64,000 nt of DNA from Limnothrix sp. CACIAM 69d (GTDB lineage: Bacteria > Cyanobacteriota > Cyanobacteriia > CACIAM-69d). Both the position numbers and the translations under genes were made by a program. How positions within the stretch are numbered: the first letter of the stretch is position 1; each line of letters begins with the position of its first letter. The stretch is from assembly GCA_001913845.2 (NCBI GenBank), contig MKGP02000041.1, forward strand, positions 58,154 to 122,153. The letters run 5' to 3'. The notes under the pieces were generated by a model. The model was not told the origin of the DNA. It searched no databases and worked only from the letters and a program-made list of their open reading frames with translations. Positions 17,639 to 27,565 of the stretch are shown piece after piece.

Positions 17639-18442
17639 CTAGCCCGAGGACACGGACAACATCGATCGGGACAAGGCCCCGCCACCGGAGCCAGCCGGCC
17701 CACCCCCCACCGGATTGGGCGGCGGGCCATGGCCATTGGTGGGTTCCCGATGCAGTTCCAGGCGCTCCAAATTCAGGCGATAGCCCACATTGCGGACGGT
17801 TTGAATGGTGCTGGGTTGGCGCGGATCGGCCTCCAGCTTTTTGCGCAGGGATAGCACATGGGTATCCACCGTGCGTGGATTGTCGATCGACTCGGGCCAA
17901 GCCCGCTGCAAAATTTCCGCCCGGCTGAGGGGCACGCCGCCCGCCTGGGCCAGGGCATAGAGCAGGCTAAATTCCTGGGGAGTCAGCTCGATCGACCGCT
18001 CAAACAGCCACACCCGCCGCTGAATTAGATCAATCCGCAACACGCCACAGTCCAGCAGGGCCGGAGCCGATCGCGATCGGCCCCGACGCACCAACGCCTG
18101 CACCCGCGCCAAAAACTCCTGCATCCCAAAAGGCTTACGCAGATAGTCATCTGCCCCCGCCCGCAGGGCCGCCACCGCATCCGCCTCGCCCGATCGCGCC
18201 GAAATCATCAGCACCATCGGCTGCTGAACCCGTTGCAACCAGGCACAGAATTCCAAACCATCCCCATCGGGCAAATCGGGATCCAGCACAACCAACATTG
18301 GCCGTTGGGCCTGGGCCACGTCCCGTGCTTGCTGAAGCGTTGCTGACGGACAAACCACGTAGCCCAGTTGTTGTAAGTGCCACCCCAACAACGAGCGTAG
18401 GTGTGGATTCGTCTCAATAATCTGAATGCTAATAGGAGCCAC
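17639..18442 (-). CDS. OmpR/PhoB-type response regulator
   Basis: A 267-residue two-component response regulator. The receiver domain occupies residues 4-118, with phosphoacceptor Asp54 in VVLDPDLPDGDG and Lys103 in DDYLRKPFG. The DNA-binding winged helix spans residues 130-225, with the typical ELTPQEFSLLYAL and TVDTHVLSLRKKLE segments. One of the usual paired acidic residues at the start of the receiver is missing (IIETNPH instead of VxDD). A 40-residue Gly/Pro/Ser-rich tail follows the winged helix. No histidine kinase gene is adjacent, so the partner is unknown. Confidence 0.92.
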   Translation of the reverse strand: MAPISIQIIETNPHLRSLLGWHLQQLGYVVCPSATLQQARDVAQAQRPMLVVLDPDLPDGDGLEFCAWLQRVQQPMVLMISARSGEADAVAALRAGADDYLRKPFGMQEFLARVQALVRRGRSRSAPALLDCGVLRIDLIQRRVWLFERSIELTPQEFSLLYALAQAGGVPLSRAEILQRAWPESIDNPRTVDTHVLSLRKKLEADPRQPSTIQTVRNVGYRLNLERLELHREPTNGHGPPPNPVGGGPAGSGGGALSRSMLSVSSG

Positions 18443-18817
18443 AGGCTTGATTCAACTCGTTGTTGCCCAATGCGGCAGCAGATTCGAGAATTACCCCGTA
18501 GCCTAGCAAGGATTTTTTGGACTATTTGTAGCCGAAACTACGCAGATTTAAACTTCATCGCTAATTCGCCTTTTCCAGGAGCGTTGTTAGGGAATCGATC
18601 ATCCTCCTTACTGATCGAAATAGTGGCTCAATTGACCATCTCAAAACCACTTGCACCATTGATAGCAATTGATGGCAATTGATAGCAATGGTCATCTTGG
18701 TTGATGCCTAGGTCAAATTGATTCAAGGGTTACCAATTTTCATGCCCCTTGAAGGATCAAAGGAGCAACCTGGATTTTGATGGGGAGAGGTGACATCTTG
18801 GCGACATCTTGATCTGG
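18443..18817. other. Intergenic region with a 10-bp tandem repeat
   Basis: These 375 bases lie between the response-regulator start and the end of gloB. At 18658-18687 the unit ATTGATAGCA occurs three times in a row (the middle one reads ATTGATGGCA). The part next to the response regulator is presumably its promoter region. No gene or RNA was recognised. Confidence 0.6.
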
Positions 18818-19600
18818 CTACCAAAGATCTTTTTTACCCCTCAGACGGGTAAAGGTGCGCACGGGATCATCGGTGGCCATGGCGGCTTGGACGGCAGGAC
18901 TATCCCAACGCAGAAAAGGGTTGGTTTGTTTTTCTTGGCCGAGGCTGAGGGGGACAGTGGGTTGCTGGTGCGATCGCGCGAGGCGAGTTTCCTGGAGGCG
19001 TTGTTGCAGCGCGGGGTTTTGGGGTTCGATGGTTTGGGCAAATTCCAGGTTGCCCAGGGTGTATTCATGGGCACACCAAATCCGGGTGCTGTCCGGCAGT
19101 TGGCGCAGTTGGTCGATCGACTGGAGCATTTCGGCCGGTGTGCCCTCAAAGAGACGACCGCAACCGGCCCCAAAAATCACATCCCCGGAAAATAAATCGC
19201 CCCAACCGTCGCTGTCGGGGCCGTTGGCGGGGGCAAAGTAATAGGCCACATGGGCGCGGGTGTGGCCGGGCACAAAGAACACTTGGGCGGTGCGATCGGC
19301 AAAGGGAATCGTTTCGCCCCCTTCCAAAAACACCTGTTGTGCGGGAATTCGCCCCCGATCGCGCGCGCCCCCATAGACCACCAGCTCGGGAAAGGCCTGC
19401 AATAGGGCGGGCGTACCACCCACATGATCGCGGTGGTGATGGGTGTTAAAAATTGTGGTGAGGCGGCAATTAAGGGCTGCCAGCCGATCGAGCACCGGTT
19501 GTGCTTCCGCCGGATCGACCACGGCGGCCTCTTGACGAGCGCGATCGACTAACAAAAAGATATAGTTGTCCAACAGAGCCGGAATGCGTTCGACGTACAT
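18818..19600 (-). CDS. gloB: Hydroxyacylglutathione hydrolase (glyoxalase II)
   Basis: A 260-residue metallo-beta-lactamase-fold hydrolase that splits S-lactoylglutathione into lactate and glutathione, the second step of methylglyoxal detoxification. The di-metal motif THHHRDH is present in IFNTHHHRDHVGGTPAL, followed by FVPGHTRAHVAYYF, the metal ligand Asp in LFSGDVIFGAGCGRLFEG, and the last His in WCAHEYTLGN. The C-terminal helical substrate domain ends in NPFLRWDSPAVQ...FTRLRGKKDLW, as usual. ATG 19600 gives the family N-terminus MYVERIPALLDNY; an earlier in-frame start would add an unconserved hydrophobic leader. Confidence 0.94.
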   Translation of the reverse strand: MYVERIPALLDNYIFLLVDRARQEAAVVDPAEAQPVLDRLAALNCRLTTIFNTHHHRDHVGGTPALLQAFPELVVYGGARDRGRIPAQQVFLEGGETIPFADRTAQVFFVPGHTRAHVAYYFAPANGPDSDGWGDLFSGDVIFGAGCGRLFEGTPAEMLQSIDQLRQLPDSTRIWCAHEYTLGNLEFAQTIEPQNPALQQRLQETRLARSHQQPTVPLSLGQEKQTNPFLRWDSPAVQAAMATDDPVRTFTRLRGKKDLW

Positions 19601-19706
19601 TGGGGTGCGAAATAGAATTAACAACAAACCCCCCACCGCGCGAAGAGCGCGCAAGCGGCGAAAATCGCGGCGGATCGGCCTTGCGACCTCTTCGACATCA
19701 GCGTCA

Positions 19707-19907
19707 ATGGCGACGAAAGCGACAGAATTCGACCTTCAGCCAATTCTCGATCGCTTAGATGGAGTCGAGGCGATTCCCCGGCAAGATTACCTGAGCCTGG
19801 CCAACTGCCTTCTCAGTGATTTTAAGATGACTGACGAGCAACGGCGGCAAGTGTCCAGGCTCTTTGACCTGGTGAAGTTGGGGCGGGTGCGAATTGTGCA
19901 TCCATAG
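19707..19907 (+). CDS. Small conserved cyanobacterial protein
   Basis: A 66-residue protein starting at ATG 19707. It contains FDLQPILDRLDGVEAIPR, LANCLLSDFKMTDEQRR and a C-terminal RLFDLVKLGRVRIV. I recall short cyanobacterial hypothetical proteins of this kind, helical, with a DEQRRQ-type centre. No motif gives a function. It is divergent from gloB (starts 106 bases apart) and precedes a glycosyltransferase by 117 bases. Confidence 0.7.
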   Translation: MATKATEFDLQPILDRLDGVEAIPRQDYLSLANCLLSDFKMTDEQRRQVSRLFDLVKLGRVRIVHP

Positions 19908-20024
19908 GCTGGTCTGGCCATAGATTTGGCCTGGCCGAGCGATCTAGACCGTCGGAACCCTTGAGCAGATTGGCGAGTCGGCTGATCTGCGGTGGCTCCT
20001 CGCCCTTTTGCTGCTGTGCCGCTG

Positions 20025-21233
20025 ATGTCTGTTTTTTCCAAATCTCAACCCTCGGCTCAACCGCGCCAAGTCACCATTCTGGTGAGCGACCTGTCCACCA
20101 AGGGGGTCGGCCGTTGGGGCGGCGCGGTGCGCACGTTTTTGTTGGCCCAAGCGCTCGATCGCCTGGGTTATCGAATCCAGATCGTGGGGTCGGTGTTTGG
20201 GGAGTTGGGAACGTTGCCCGCTCCGCCCCACTGGCAGGTGGTGACCGTGCCGGGTTGCTCCTATCCCGGCTACTTTCGCTCGATCGCCCGGCTTTGGCCC
20301 CAAATTACCGGCGATATTATCTATGCCCAAAAGCTGAAGCCCAGCAGCTACGGCTTGGGGCTGCTGAAGGCGATCGCCCATCGGCGGCCGGTGATTGTGG
20401 ATATTGATGATTGGGAGTTGAGCTGGCACGGGGGCGATCAGTACCGCTATCGGCTGCGGCCGCGCAAATTTCTGCGCGACTTGTTGGGTAAAGATGGGGA
20501 ACTGCGCCGGCCCGATCATCCCCTCTATCTCCAGGCGATCGAGCCTTGGGCCAGCCAGGCCACGGCGATTACGGTGAATACCTTGGCGTTGCAGCAACGG
20601 TTTGGTGGGGTTTTGATTCCCAGCGGCAAGGATACGGCCCTGTTTGATCCCGATCGATTCGATCCCCTCGCCGCCCGATCGCGCCAAGGCTGGCAAGACT
20701 ACAAAATTTTGATGTTTCCAGGAGCCACCCGCCCCTACAAAGGCGTTGAAGACTTGTTGGTGGCTTTGGATCAGCTCAACGATCCGCAAATTCGGCTGGT
20801 GATCGTGGGGGGCAGTCCCTACGATGACTATGACCAGCAACTACAGGCCCGCTGGGGCCGATGGCTGATCTATTTACCCAAACAACCGGCCTCGGAGATG
20901 CCAGCGGTGGTGGCGGCGGCCCACGCGGTGGTGGTTCCCCAACGGGACACCCCGGAAACCCGCGCCCAATTTCCCCTGAAGCTGACGGATGGCATGGCCA
21001 TGGGCAAGCCGGTCATTGCCACCCGCGTGGGTGATATTCCGCAATTGCTGGGGGATACGGGGCTGTTGGTGGAACCCAGCCAGCCAAGCCAACTGGCCCA
21101 AGCCATTCGCCAGGTGTTGGATGATCCAGAACAATCGGGGGCGATCGGGCGGCGGGCCCGACAGCGCTGCATTGAGCACTACAGCCTGGAAGCGATGGCC
21201 ACGGGTCTGCACCAAATTCTCGATCAGTGCTAG
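20025..21233 (+). CDS. Family 4 glycosyltransferase
   Basis: A 402-residue GT-B glycosyltransferase. The N-terminal acceptor domain starts with VTILVSDLSTKGVGRWGG. The C-terminal donor domain carries FPGATRPYKGVEDLL, LVIVGGSPYDDYDQ, the late ETRAQFPLKLTDGMAMGKPVI (the acidic residue corresponding to the EX7E region lies here) and GLLVEPSQPSQLAQAI. ATG 20025 is preferred over a GTG 33 bases earlier because the extra residues are unremarkable. The ABC exporter gene follows on the same strand after 183 bases, so the two may act on the same glycan or glycolipid, but that is inference. Confidence 0.88.
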   Translation: MSVFSKSQPSAQPRQVTILVSDLSTKGVGRWGGAVRTFLLAQALDRLGYRIQIVGSVFGELGTLPAPPHWQVVTVPGCSYPGYFRSIARLWPQITGDIIYAQKLKPSSYGLGLLKAIAHRRPVIVDIDDWELSWHGGDQYRYRLRPRKFLRDLLGKDGELRRPDHPLYLQAIEPWASQATAITVNTLALQQRFGGVLIPSGKDTALFDPDRFDPLAARSRQGWQDYKILMFPGATRPYKGVEDLLVALDQLNDPQIRLVIVGGSPYDDYDQQLQARWGRWLIYLPKQPASEMPAVVAAAHAVVVPQRDTPETRAQFPLKLTDGMAMGKPVIATRVGDIPQLLGDTGLLVEPSQPSQLAQAIRQVLDDPEQSGAIGRRARQRCIEHYSLEAMATGLHQILDQC

Positions 21234-21416
21234 GGCGGCGGGACAGGGCTGCTGCGGGCCGGTGGCCAAGAAGCGGTGGCGGTCGCCCCCCATCGGGCCA
21301 ATGCCCGGCCTAAAATTCAGATGCGCATTTCTCCAGATCCCCGGGGCGATCGCGTCAGGATGTTGCATCAGGTTCTGCCTGATGGGTAGATCCCGTTCCC
21401 TTTCCCTTGTGATCCA

Positions 21417-23660
21417 ATGGCCCGACGCAAATTCCTTTGGCAACTGATTCGGCGCTATCCCCGGCAAGCAGTTTGGACCATGATCATGGGCTTCTCGGGG
21501 GCCCTGTTCAACGGGGTGAGCACGGCGCTGATTGTGCCAGTGGTGCTGCGCTTTTTGGGCCAAGAAATGGTGCTGTCCGGCGGGCCGCCCATTTTGCGCA
21601 AACTTTTTTCGCCCTTTGAGGGACTGCCCGCGGCCTACCAACCGATCGCCATGGCCGTGGCGGTGGTGGGCACGATCGCCCTCAAAAACCTGGCCACCTA
21701 CCTCAGCGCCTTGGCCGTCGGAATTTTGCAGCGATCGCTGGCGGCTGACCTGCGAATGAACGCCATTCAGTTGCTGCTGGATGTGAATCTCAGCTACTTT
21801 GCTCGCACCCGCGTGGGCGACATCAACAATCGCCTGGGGAATGAAATTGGGCGGGTTTCGGCCACGGTGGCCAATTTGCTGCAATTGGTGGCCACGGTGG
21901 TCTCGATCCTGGTGATGGTGGGGCTGTTGTTGCTGCTGTCTTGGCAACTGACGGTGGTGGCCACGGTGTTGTTTGCGGGGGTGGTGTGGATTAATCAGCT
22001 TTATGTCAACCAATCCCGCCAACTGGGGAAGGATGTGTCCCAAACCTCCAAGGACTATTCCGTGGCCCTGTTGGAGATTTTGGGCGGGATGCGGTTGGTG
22101 CGATCGGCTGCCATGGAGGCGCGGGAGTTCGATCGAATGCTGCGGCTAACCAAGGCCCGGGAGGCAGCGGAGTTTAAATCCCAGGCCAACTCGATCGCGA
22201 TCGCCCCGGTCACGGAAGTGGTGAGCGTGGTGATGTTGATGGCGATCGTCGGCATCAGTCGCTGGCTGTTTGCGGATCAGCTCAGCGCCCTGTCCACGGT
22301 GCTGCTAACCTATCTGACGCTGCTGTTTCGGCTGTTGCCCCTGGTGGCCCAGCTCAACCGGTTGCGGGGCCAGTTGGCCAACACGGCCGCCAGTGTGGAT
22401 GTGGTGGAAGACTTTTTGCGATCGAGCAACAAGACTTTTTTGGCCAATGGTTCCACCCCCTTCACGGGACTGCACCAGGACATTCGGTTTGAAAATCTCA
22501 GCTTTGCCTACGAAGGCAGCAGCGAGCTAACGCTCCAAGACATCACCCTCACCTTGCCCCGGGGCACAACCTTGGCCCTGGTGGGCAGTTCCGGGGCTGG
22601 GAAATCAACCCTCGTGGAGTTAGTGCCCCGGTTTGCCGATCCCACGGCGGGTCGGATCCTCATCGATGGTCAAGACTTACGCAGCTTTGATGTGCGATCG
22701 CTCCGGCGATCCTTGGGCATTGTCAGCCAAGAAACCTTTCTGTTTAACGACACCATCCGCAACAACATCGCCTACCCCATGCCCACGGCCACCGATGAGG
22801 AGGTGATTGCCGCCGCCAAACTGGCCAACGCCATGGAATTTATTGAGCGAATGCCGCGCGGTCTGGAAACCACCATTGGCGATCGGGGTGTGATGTTGTC
22901 GGGGGGGCAACGGCAGCGGCTGGCGATCGCCCGGGCCCTGCTGCAAAATCCCCCAGTTTTGATTTTGGACGAGGCCACCAGCGCCCTGGATACGGTGTCC
23001 GAGCGGTTGGTGCAGGAGGCGATCGAAACCCTCAGCCGCGATCGCACCGTGATCGCCATTGCCCACCGCCTCTCAACCGTGCAGCGGGCCAACCAAATCG
23101 CCGTCCTGGACAAGGGGCGCGTGGTGGAAGTGGGCAACCATGCGGAACTGCTGGCCAAGGGCGGAGCCTACGCCAAGCTCTACACCATGCAGTTTGGCAA
23201 TGCCCGGGTGCAGCAACCGATGGCCACCGCCAGCGAAACCTTCAACCGCACCTCCTACGAAATTCGCACCCGGCTCAACATCACCGTCGGCTCCCTGCAA
23301 TTGCTGGTGGATGACTTGGTGGACAGCAACGAGGAACGCCAAGAACTCCTGCGCGAATCCTATCGATCGGCCATTCGGATGTTGAGCACCATGGAGTTGT
23401 TTGAAGACGCGCTGCAAGTACAGCGATCGTTCTACAGCGACTCGGGGGGTGGGGGTATGGATCGCTATGAAACCTTTGCCCAAATTTCCTATCAGGTGCG
23501 ATCGCGCCTCAGCGAAATTATTGGGGCCCTGCGGCTCATTTTGGATGACTTGACCGATGATCCCGAAGAGGACGAACGGATTTTGAACGATACCTACGCC
23601 GCCGCCCTGGAAATTTTGAACATTCTCGAATCCCTGGAAGCCACGGGCAATCAGGCCTAG
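21417..23660 (+). CDS. ABC exporter (fused permease/ATPase) with duplicated HisKA-like C-terminal extension
   Basis: A 747-residue half-transporter. Residues 1-335 are a type IV exporter membrane domain with six helices. Residues 355-590 are the ATPase, with Walker A GSSGAGKST (390-398), signature LSGGQ (495-499), Walker B LILDEA and the H-loop His550. It then continues about 150 residues beyond the usual end. This extension holds two similar helical units, about 609-665 and 686-742. Each reads like the dimerisation helices of a histidine kinase (SYEIRTRLN...GSLQLLVDDL...EERQELL and SYQVRSRLS...GALRLILDDL...EEDERIL), but with Tyr where the phospho-His would be. The substrate is unknown. A CheY-like gene is convergent, 96 bases away. 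Confidence 0.9.
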   Translation: MARRKFLWQLIRRYPRQAVWTMIMGFSGALFNGVSTALIVPVVLRFLGQEMVLSGGPPILRKLFSPFEGLPAAYQPIAMAVAVVGTIALKNLATYLSALAVGILQRSLAADLRMNAIQLLLDVNLSYFARTRVGDINNRLGNEIGRVSATVANLLQLVATVVSILVMVGLLLLLSWQLTVVATVLFAGVVWINQLYVNQSRQLGKDVSQTSKDYSVALLEILGGMRLVRSAAMEAREFDRMLRLTKAREAAEFKSQANSIAIAPVTEVVSVVMLMAIVGISRWLFADQLSALSTVLLTYLTLLFRLLPLVAQLNRLRGQLANTAASVDVVEDFLRSSNKTFLANGSTPFTGLHQDIRFENLSFAYEGSSELTLQDITLTLPRGTTLALVGSSGAGKSTLVELVPRFADPTAGRILIDGQDLRSFDVRSLRRSLGIVSQETFLFNDTIRNNIAYPMPTATDEEVIAAAKLANAMEFIERMPRGLETTIGDRGVMLSGGQRQRLAIARALLQNPPVLILDEATSALDTVSERLVQEAIETLSRDRTVIAIAHRLSTVQRANQIAVLDKGRVVEVGNHAELLAKGGAYAKLYTMQFGNARVQQPMATASETFNRTSYEIRTRLNITVGSLQLLVDDLVDSNEERQELLRESYRSAIRMLSTMELFEDALQVQRSFYSDSGGGGMDRYETFAQISYQVRSRLSEIIGALRLILDDLTDDPEEDERILNDTYAAALEILNILESLEATGNQA

Positions 23661-23756
23661 GGGCCGATCGGGCAATGGGCCACCCTCCCAGCGGAAGATG
23701 GCCCAAACAGCAATTGGCGACCCGTGAACTATCTCTCCAGCCGTCGATTGCCCGCC

Positions 23757-24158
23757 CTAGGCATCCGTGGGCAGCAGGCTGACGATTTTGTCCACAAAGG
23801 CTTGATGATCCACCACGGGCTTGGAAATGTAGTCATCCGCGCCACTTTCGGACAGGAAGTTTTCCCGATCGCCTTCCATGGCGTGGGCCGTCACCAAAAT
23901 GATGGGCAGCTTGGCCGTGGCCGGATCCCCCTTCAGCATTTGGGTGATTTTAATGCCATCAACCGATTTGCCCTCATAGGTGCTGTGGGCCAAGGAAACG
24001 TCCATCAAGATGATGTCCGCTTCGCCCGCCCGGGCAATCTTCACGACCTCTTCCACATCTTCTGTGTGCTGCACGGCCAGGCCGCCCCGCTTGGTCAAAA
24101 TTTTGGAGAAGACGCGTGCATTAATTGGGTCGTCTTCAACGATCAAAACCGTTTTCAT
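23757..24158 (-). CDS. CheY-like single-domain response regulator
   Basis: A 133-residue receiver domain without an output domain. The acidic pair Glu8-Asp9-Asp10 is in VLIVEDDP, the phosphoacceptor is Asp53 (IILMDVSL), the switch Thr90 is in ILVTAHAM, and Lys113 is in YISKP. The loop after Asp53 is longer than in CheY (AHSTYEGKSVDG), a feature of DivK/CheY-type receivers common in cyanobacteria. It is convergent with the ABC exporter whose tail looks like degenerate kinase dimerisation helices; whether they interact is unknown. Start ATG 24158. Confidence 0.92.
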   Translation of the reverse strand: MKTVLIVEDDPINARVFSKILTKRGGLAVQHTEDVEEVVKIARAGEADIILMDVSLAHSTYEGKSVDGIKITQMLKGDPATAKLPIILVTAHAMEGDRENFLSESGADDYISKPVVDHQAFVDKIVSLLPTDA

Positions 24159-24308
24159 CGAGCAAGTTGCGCCAAACGCGAGGCTGTCTAGTTGTTATGC
24201 TATGCCTCATTGCTCTTTCCGTGCAAGCGACTGCTGATTAATCCTCGTCTTTCTTGCGATTTTTAATTTCGCTCACCCCTTGGCCGTTTTTTGGACTGGA
24301 CTCGCCTG

Positions 24309-26819
24309 ATGACCGCGCAACTCAACCTTCTTGGCTCTGGGCAAATCATTCCGACTTCGCTGCATGGGGAAATGCAGCGATCGTATTTGGAATACGCCAT
24401 GAGTACGATCGTCGGCCGGGCCCTGCCGGATGCGCGGGATGGCCTCAAACCGGTGCATCGACGGATTCTGTACGCGATGCATGAGTTGGGGTTAACGCCC
24501 GATCGCCCCTTTCGCAAATGTGCCCGGGTGGTGGGGGATGTGCTGGGGAAATATCACCCCCACGGAGACAAGGCGGTTTATGACGCGCTGGTGCGGATGG
24601 TGCAGAGCTTTTCCATGCGCTATCCCCTGTTACAGGGCCATGGCAATTTTGGCTCGATCGACGACGATCCACCGGCCGCCATGCGCTACACGGAAACTCG
24701 ATTGGCGGAAATTGCCCAGGTTTCAGCCCTGGCGAACCTGAGCGAGGCCACCGTTAACTTTGCGCCCAATTTCGACAGCTCCCAACAGGAGCCGGTGGTG
24801 TTGCCGGTGCAGTTGCCCCTGCTGTTGCTGAATGGCTGTTCGGGCATTGCCGTGGGCATGGCCACCAATATTCCCCCACACCACCTGGGCGAGTTGGTGG
24901 ATGGGTTGGTGGCGCTGATCGATCGCCCGGACTTAACCGATGCGCAACTGTGGAAACTGATTCCGGGCCCGGACTTCCCCACCGGGGGCGAAATTATCGG
25001 CACCAAGGGCATTGAGGATGCCTATCGCACCGGCAAGGGCAGCATTGTCCTGCGCGGGGTGACCCATGTGGAGGAAATTCCCGGCGGGCGGGGTCGCCAA
25101 AAACGGACGGCGATCGTGGTGACGGAATTGCCCTACCAAACCAACAAGGCCAGTTGGCTAGAAAAAATGGCCGAGTTGGTGAACCTGGGCAAGCTGACGG
25201 GCATCAGCGATTTGCGGGATGAGAGCGATCGCGACGGAATTCGGGTGGTGATTGAACTGAAGCGGGAGGCGGAGCCAGCGGCGGTTTTGAAGCAGCTTTA
25301 TCGCCAAACGGATTTGCAGTCCACCTTTGGCATGATTCTGCTGGCCATTGTCGATCGCCAGCCCCAGCAGTTGAGCCTGAAGCAGGCCCTCCAAGTCTTT
25401 TTGGCGTTTCGGGAAGAAACCCTGACCAAGCAATTGACGGCCGATCGCGAGCAGGTGGCCGATCGACTGGAGTTGGTGGAAGGGTTAGTGCTGGCCCTGG
25501 ATCATTTGGATGAAACGATCGAGATTTTGCGGTTTGCCCCCGATGGAACCACCGCCCAGGCACAGTTGGCCGTGCGGCTGGGCATGAGCGATTCCCAGGC
25601 CCAGGCGGTGTTGGGAATGCCCATGCGGCGGCTGACGGGACTGGAACGCCAAAAACTCTTAGAAGAACGGGAAACCCTGCGATTGCGCCTAGCAGAGCTG
25701 TCGAATTTGCTGGACGATCGACAAGAACGGCTGAAATTTCTGAAAAAAGACCTGCGATCGTTCAAAAAGAAATTTGCCGATCCGCGTCGCACCCGAATTT
25801 TGGATGAGGCGACGGTGCAGGCGACCACGGAATCGCCAGCGGTGGCAGCTCCCACGGCTCCGGAACCGGCGATCGTAGAACTGAGCGATCGGGGTTATGT
25901 GCGGCGGGTTCCGCCCAAACGACGGCGCAGCGAACCCACGCCGGGCGAGCTGACGGAACGGGACGAGGCCGCCGTGCAGACCTTTAATACGCAAACCGAT
26001 CGGGAATTGTTAGTGCTTACCCGATCGGGCAAGGCCTATAGCCTGCGGGTGGGCGACATTCCCCCGATCAGCAAAAAAGCGCCCCGAGGATTGCCCCTGG
26101 TTACGCTGCTGCCGGAGTCGGCCCGATCGACCGCCCTGCAAAGTGCCGATGATTCGGTGGCGGCCCTAGCCCGGGAAATTGTGGCCGTGTTGTCGTTGGA
26201 CTTTGCCGATCGCCCCAATCCGCCCCAGGACTTGATTGTGCTCACTCAGCAAGGGCGGGTGAAGCGCCTGGCTCTGGGGGAATTTGAGCGAATTACCGGG
26301 CGGGGGCTGGTGGCCCTGAAGCTGAAGGAAGGGGATCAGTTGGTGGCCGCCGCCTTGGGATCCGAGGGCGATCGGCTGGTGGTGGCTACTTCCATGGGCC
26401 GAGGGATGATTGTGCCCCTGGACGCGGTTACCCTACCGGTCAGCAACCGCAACACCCAAGGAGCCTTGGCCACGAAGGTGAGCCGATCGGAACGGTTGTT
26501 GGGCTGTTGCACCTTGGGCCCGGGGCAAACCCTGGCCCTGATCACCGAGCGGGGCTATGGCAAGCAACTGCGAGTGGATCGCCTGCGCCTGAATGGATTG
26601 GGTGAAGCGGGCAGCAATTTCCTGACCCTGGCTCGGGGCGATCGGCTGGTGGCCATAGCTCCGGTAGCCGATCGCGGCCTCTGGTGGATCAGCACCAACA
26701 CGGGTCGATCGGGCGGTTTGGCTTGGGCCGATTTCCCCGTCTTGGGCCGCGAAGATCAGGGCGATCGCCTGGTGAAGCTGGCCAGCACTGAGACCATTAC
26801 CGGAGCGATCGCCCTGTAG
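24309..26819 (+). CDS. DNA topoisomerase type IIA subunit A (GyrA/ParC paralogue)
   Basis: An 836-residue DNA-cleaving subunit. The breakage-reunion domain opens with [22 protein letters not shown], and the catalytic Tyr127 follows Arg126 in [12 protein letters not shown]. The C-terminal part (from about 530) is a six-bladed beta-pinwheel, with blade segments such as [18 protein letters not shown] and [16 protein letters not shown]. The gyrase-defining GyrA box (QRRGGKG) is not seen where expected; the region reads [12 protein letters not shown]. In the quinolone region the position of E. coli Ser83 is Lys ([10 protein letters not shown]). Cyanobacteria usually carry two GyrA homologues, and this looks like the less canonical one. 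ATG 24309 was chosen by the conserved N-terminus. Confidence 0.92.
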   Translation: MTAQLNLLGSGQIIPTSLHGEMQRSYLEYAMSTIVGRALPDARDGLKPVHRRILYAMHELGLTPDRPFRKCARVVGDVLGKYHPHGDKAVYDALVRMVQSFSMRYPLLQGHGNFGSIDDDPPAAMRYTETRLAEIAQVSALANLSEATVNFAPNFDSSQQEPVVLPVQLPLLLLNGCSGIAVGMATNIPPHHLGELVDGLVALIDRPDLTDAQLWKLIPGPDFPTGGEIIGTKGIEDAYRTGKGSIVLRGVTHVEEIPGGRGRQKRTAIVVTELPYQTNKASWLEKMAELVNLGKLTGISDLRDESDRDGIRVVIELKREAEPAAVLKQLYRQTDLQSTFGMILLAIVDRQPQQLSLKQALQVFLAFREETLTKQLTADREQVADRLELVEGLVLALDHLDETIEILRFAPDGTTAQAQLAVRLGMSDSQAQAVLGMPMRRLTGLERQKLLEERETLRLRLAELSNLLDDRQERLKFLKKDLRSFKKKFADPRRTRILDEATVQATTESPAVAAPTAPEPAIVELSDRGYVRRVPPKRRRSEPTPGELTERDEAAVQTFNTQTDRELLVLTRSGKAYSLRVGDIPPISKKAPRGLPLVTLLPESARSTALQSADDSVAALAREIVAVLSLDFADRPNPPQDLIVLTQQGRVKRLALGEFERITGRGLVALKLKEGDQLVAAALGSEGDRLVVATSMGRGMIVPLDAVTLPVSNRNTQGALATKVSRSERLLGCCTLGPGQTLALITERGYGKQLRVDRLRLNGLGEAGSNFLTLARGDRLVAIAPVADRGLWWISTNTGRSGGLAWADFPVLGREDQGDRLVKLASTETITGAIAL

Positions 26820-26849
26820 GGTCGGGCCTTCACTGGGTGTTTTGTTTGG

Positions 26850-26878
26850 GCTAGGGTGCGGTTGGCCCTAGCTGTTTT
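26850..26878 (+). terminator. Rho-independent terminator after the topoisomerase gene
   Basis: GCTAGGG (26850-26856) pairs perfectly with CCCTAGC (26866-26872) across a nine-base loop and is followed by TGTTTT. The stem overlaps the stop codon (26868-26870) of the convergent cyclic-nucleotide-binding gene. The T-run suits termination of plus-strand transcripts. Confidence 0.7.
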
Positions 26879-27356
26879 GGGCATTGGACGGCAAAAGGGT
26901 TGATCCGGCTCCCTTGCCATCCAATTCGCGACTGGCATTCAGTTTTTGATTCAGCTCCCGAATTCGACGGGAGAGCAGCCGAATCACATTCACCGCAATA
27001 TCGGGGGTTTCGTCGATCGCGTCGTAGAGCTGCTGTTGGGTCAGCATCAAACATTCGCAGGGTTCGATCGTCGTGACGGAGGCCGATCGGGGTTCCGCAT
27101 CAAACAGCGACATTTCCCCAAAAAAGGATCCTTTCCCTAGATGGGCCAAATCTCGATCGTTCAGATGCACCCGCACCCGTCCCGACACCACAATGTAGAG
27201 CGATCGTCCCTCTTGCCCCTGCGTGAAGATCGTTTGCTTGGCAGAAAACGATAACTCATCCATGCAGGAAGCCAACCGCACGAGGAACTCGTCGCGCAGT
27301 TCTTTAAAAATCGGGACTTCGCGGATAAAGAGCAGGCGATCGACGCTAGTGAGCAT
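26868..27356 (-). CDS. Cyclic-nucleotide-binding domain protein
   Basis: A 162-residue protein with one CNMP-binding beta-barrel. It contains FKELRDEFLVRLASCM, the barrel FTQGQEGRSLYIVVSGRVRV, and a phosphate-binding cassette GSFFGEMSLFDAEPRSASV, where the Gly-Glu and Arg of the cyclic-nucleotide pocket are retained. No DNA-binding helix-turn-helix follows; the end is a short helix (VIRLLSRRIRELNQKLNA) and a tail. It therefore probably senses a ligand and acts on a partner protein. It lies 209 bases downstream of the transporter-like/HEAT gene on the same strand, the obvious candidate partner. Confidence 0.88.
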   Translation of the reverse strand: MLTSVDRLLFIREVPIFKELRDEFLVRLASCMDELSFSAKQTIFTQGQEGRSLYIVVSGRVRVHLNDRDLAHLGKGSFFGEMSLFDAEPRSASVTTIEPCECLMLTQQQLYDAIDETPDIAVNVIRLLSRRIRELNQKLNASRELDGKGAGSTLLPSNAQNS

Positions 27357-27565
27357 GAGCGGCTAGGCGCGGTGGGTCAGGCAGCAGGCCCCAGGCGGTC
27401 AATGACTCAAAGCTGGTTGATGCACCGCGAGGGCAAGGCTGGAGGTGAAACGACATGATGAAGGCTCAACACCCCGCTATCTTATCCCGCTTTGTGGGAG
27501 TGGCGAGTGCTGGGCTGGGGGTTCTTCGCGGGCAGAGTTCAATCGACCCGGAGCCACCCCAGCCC

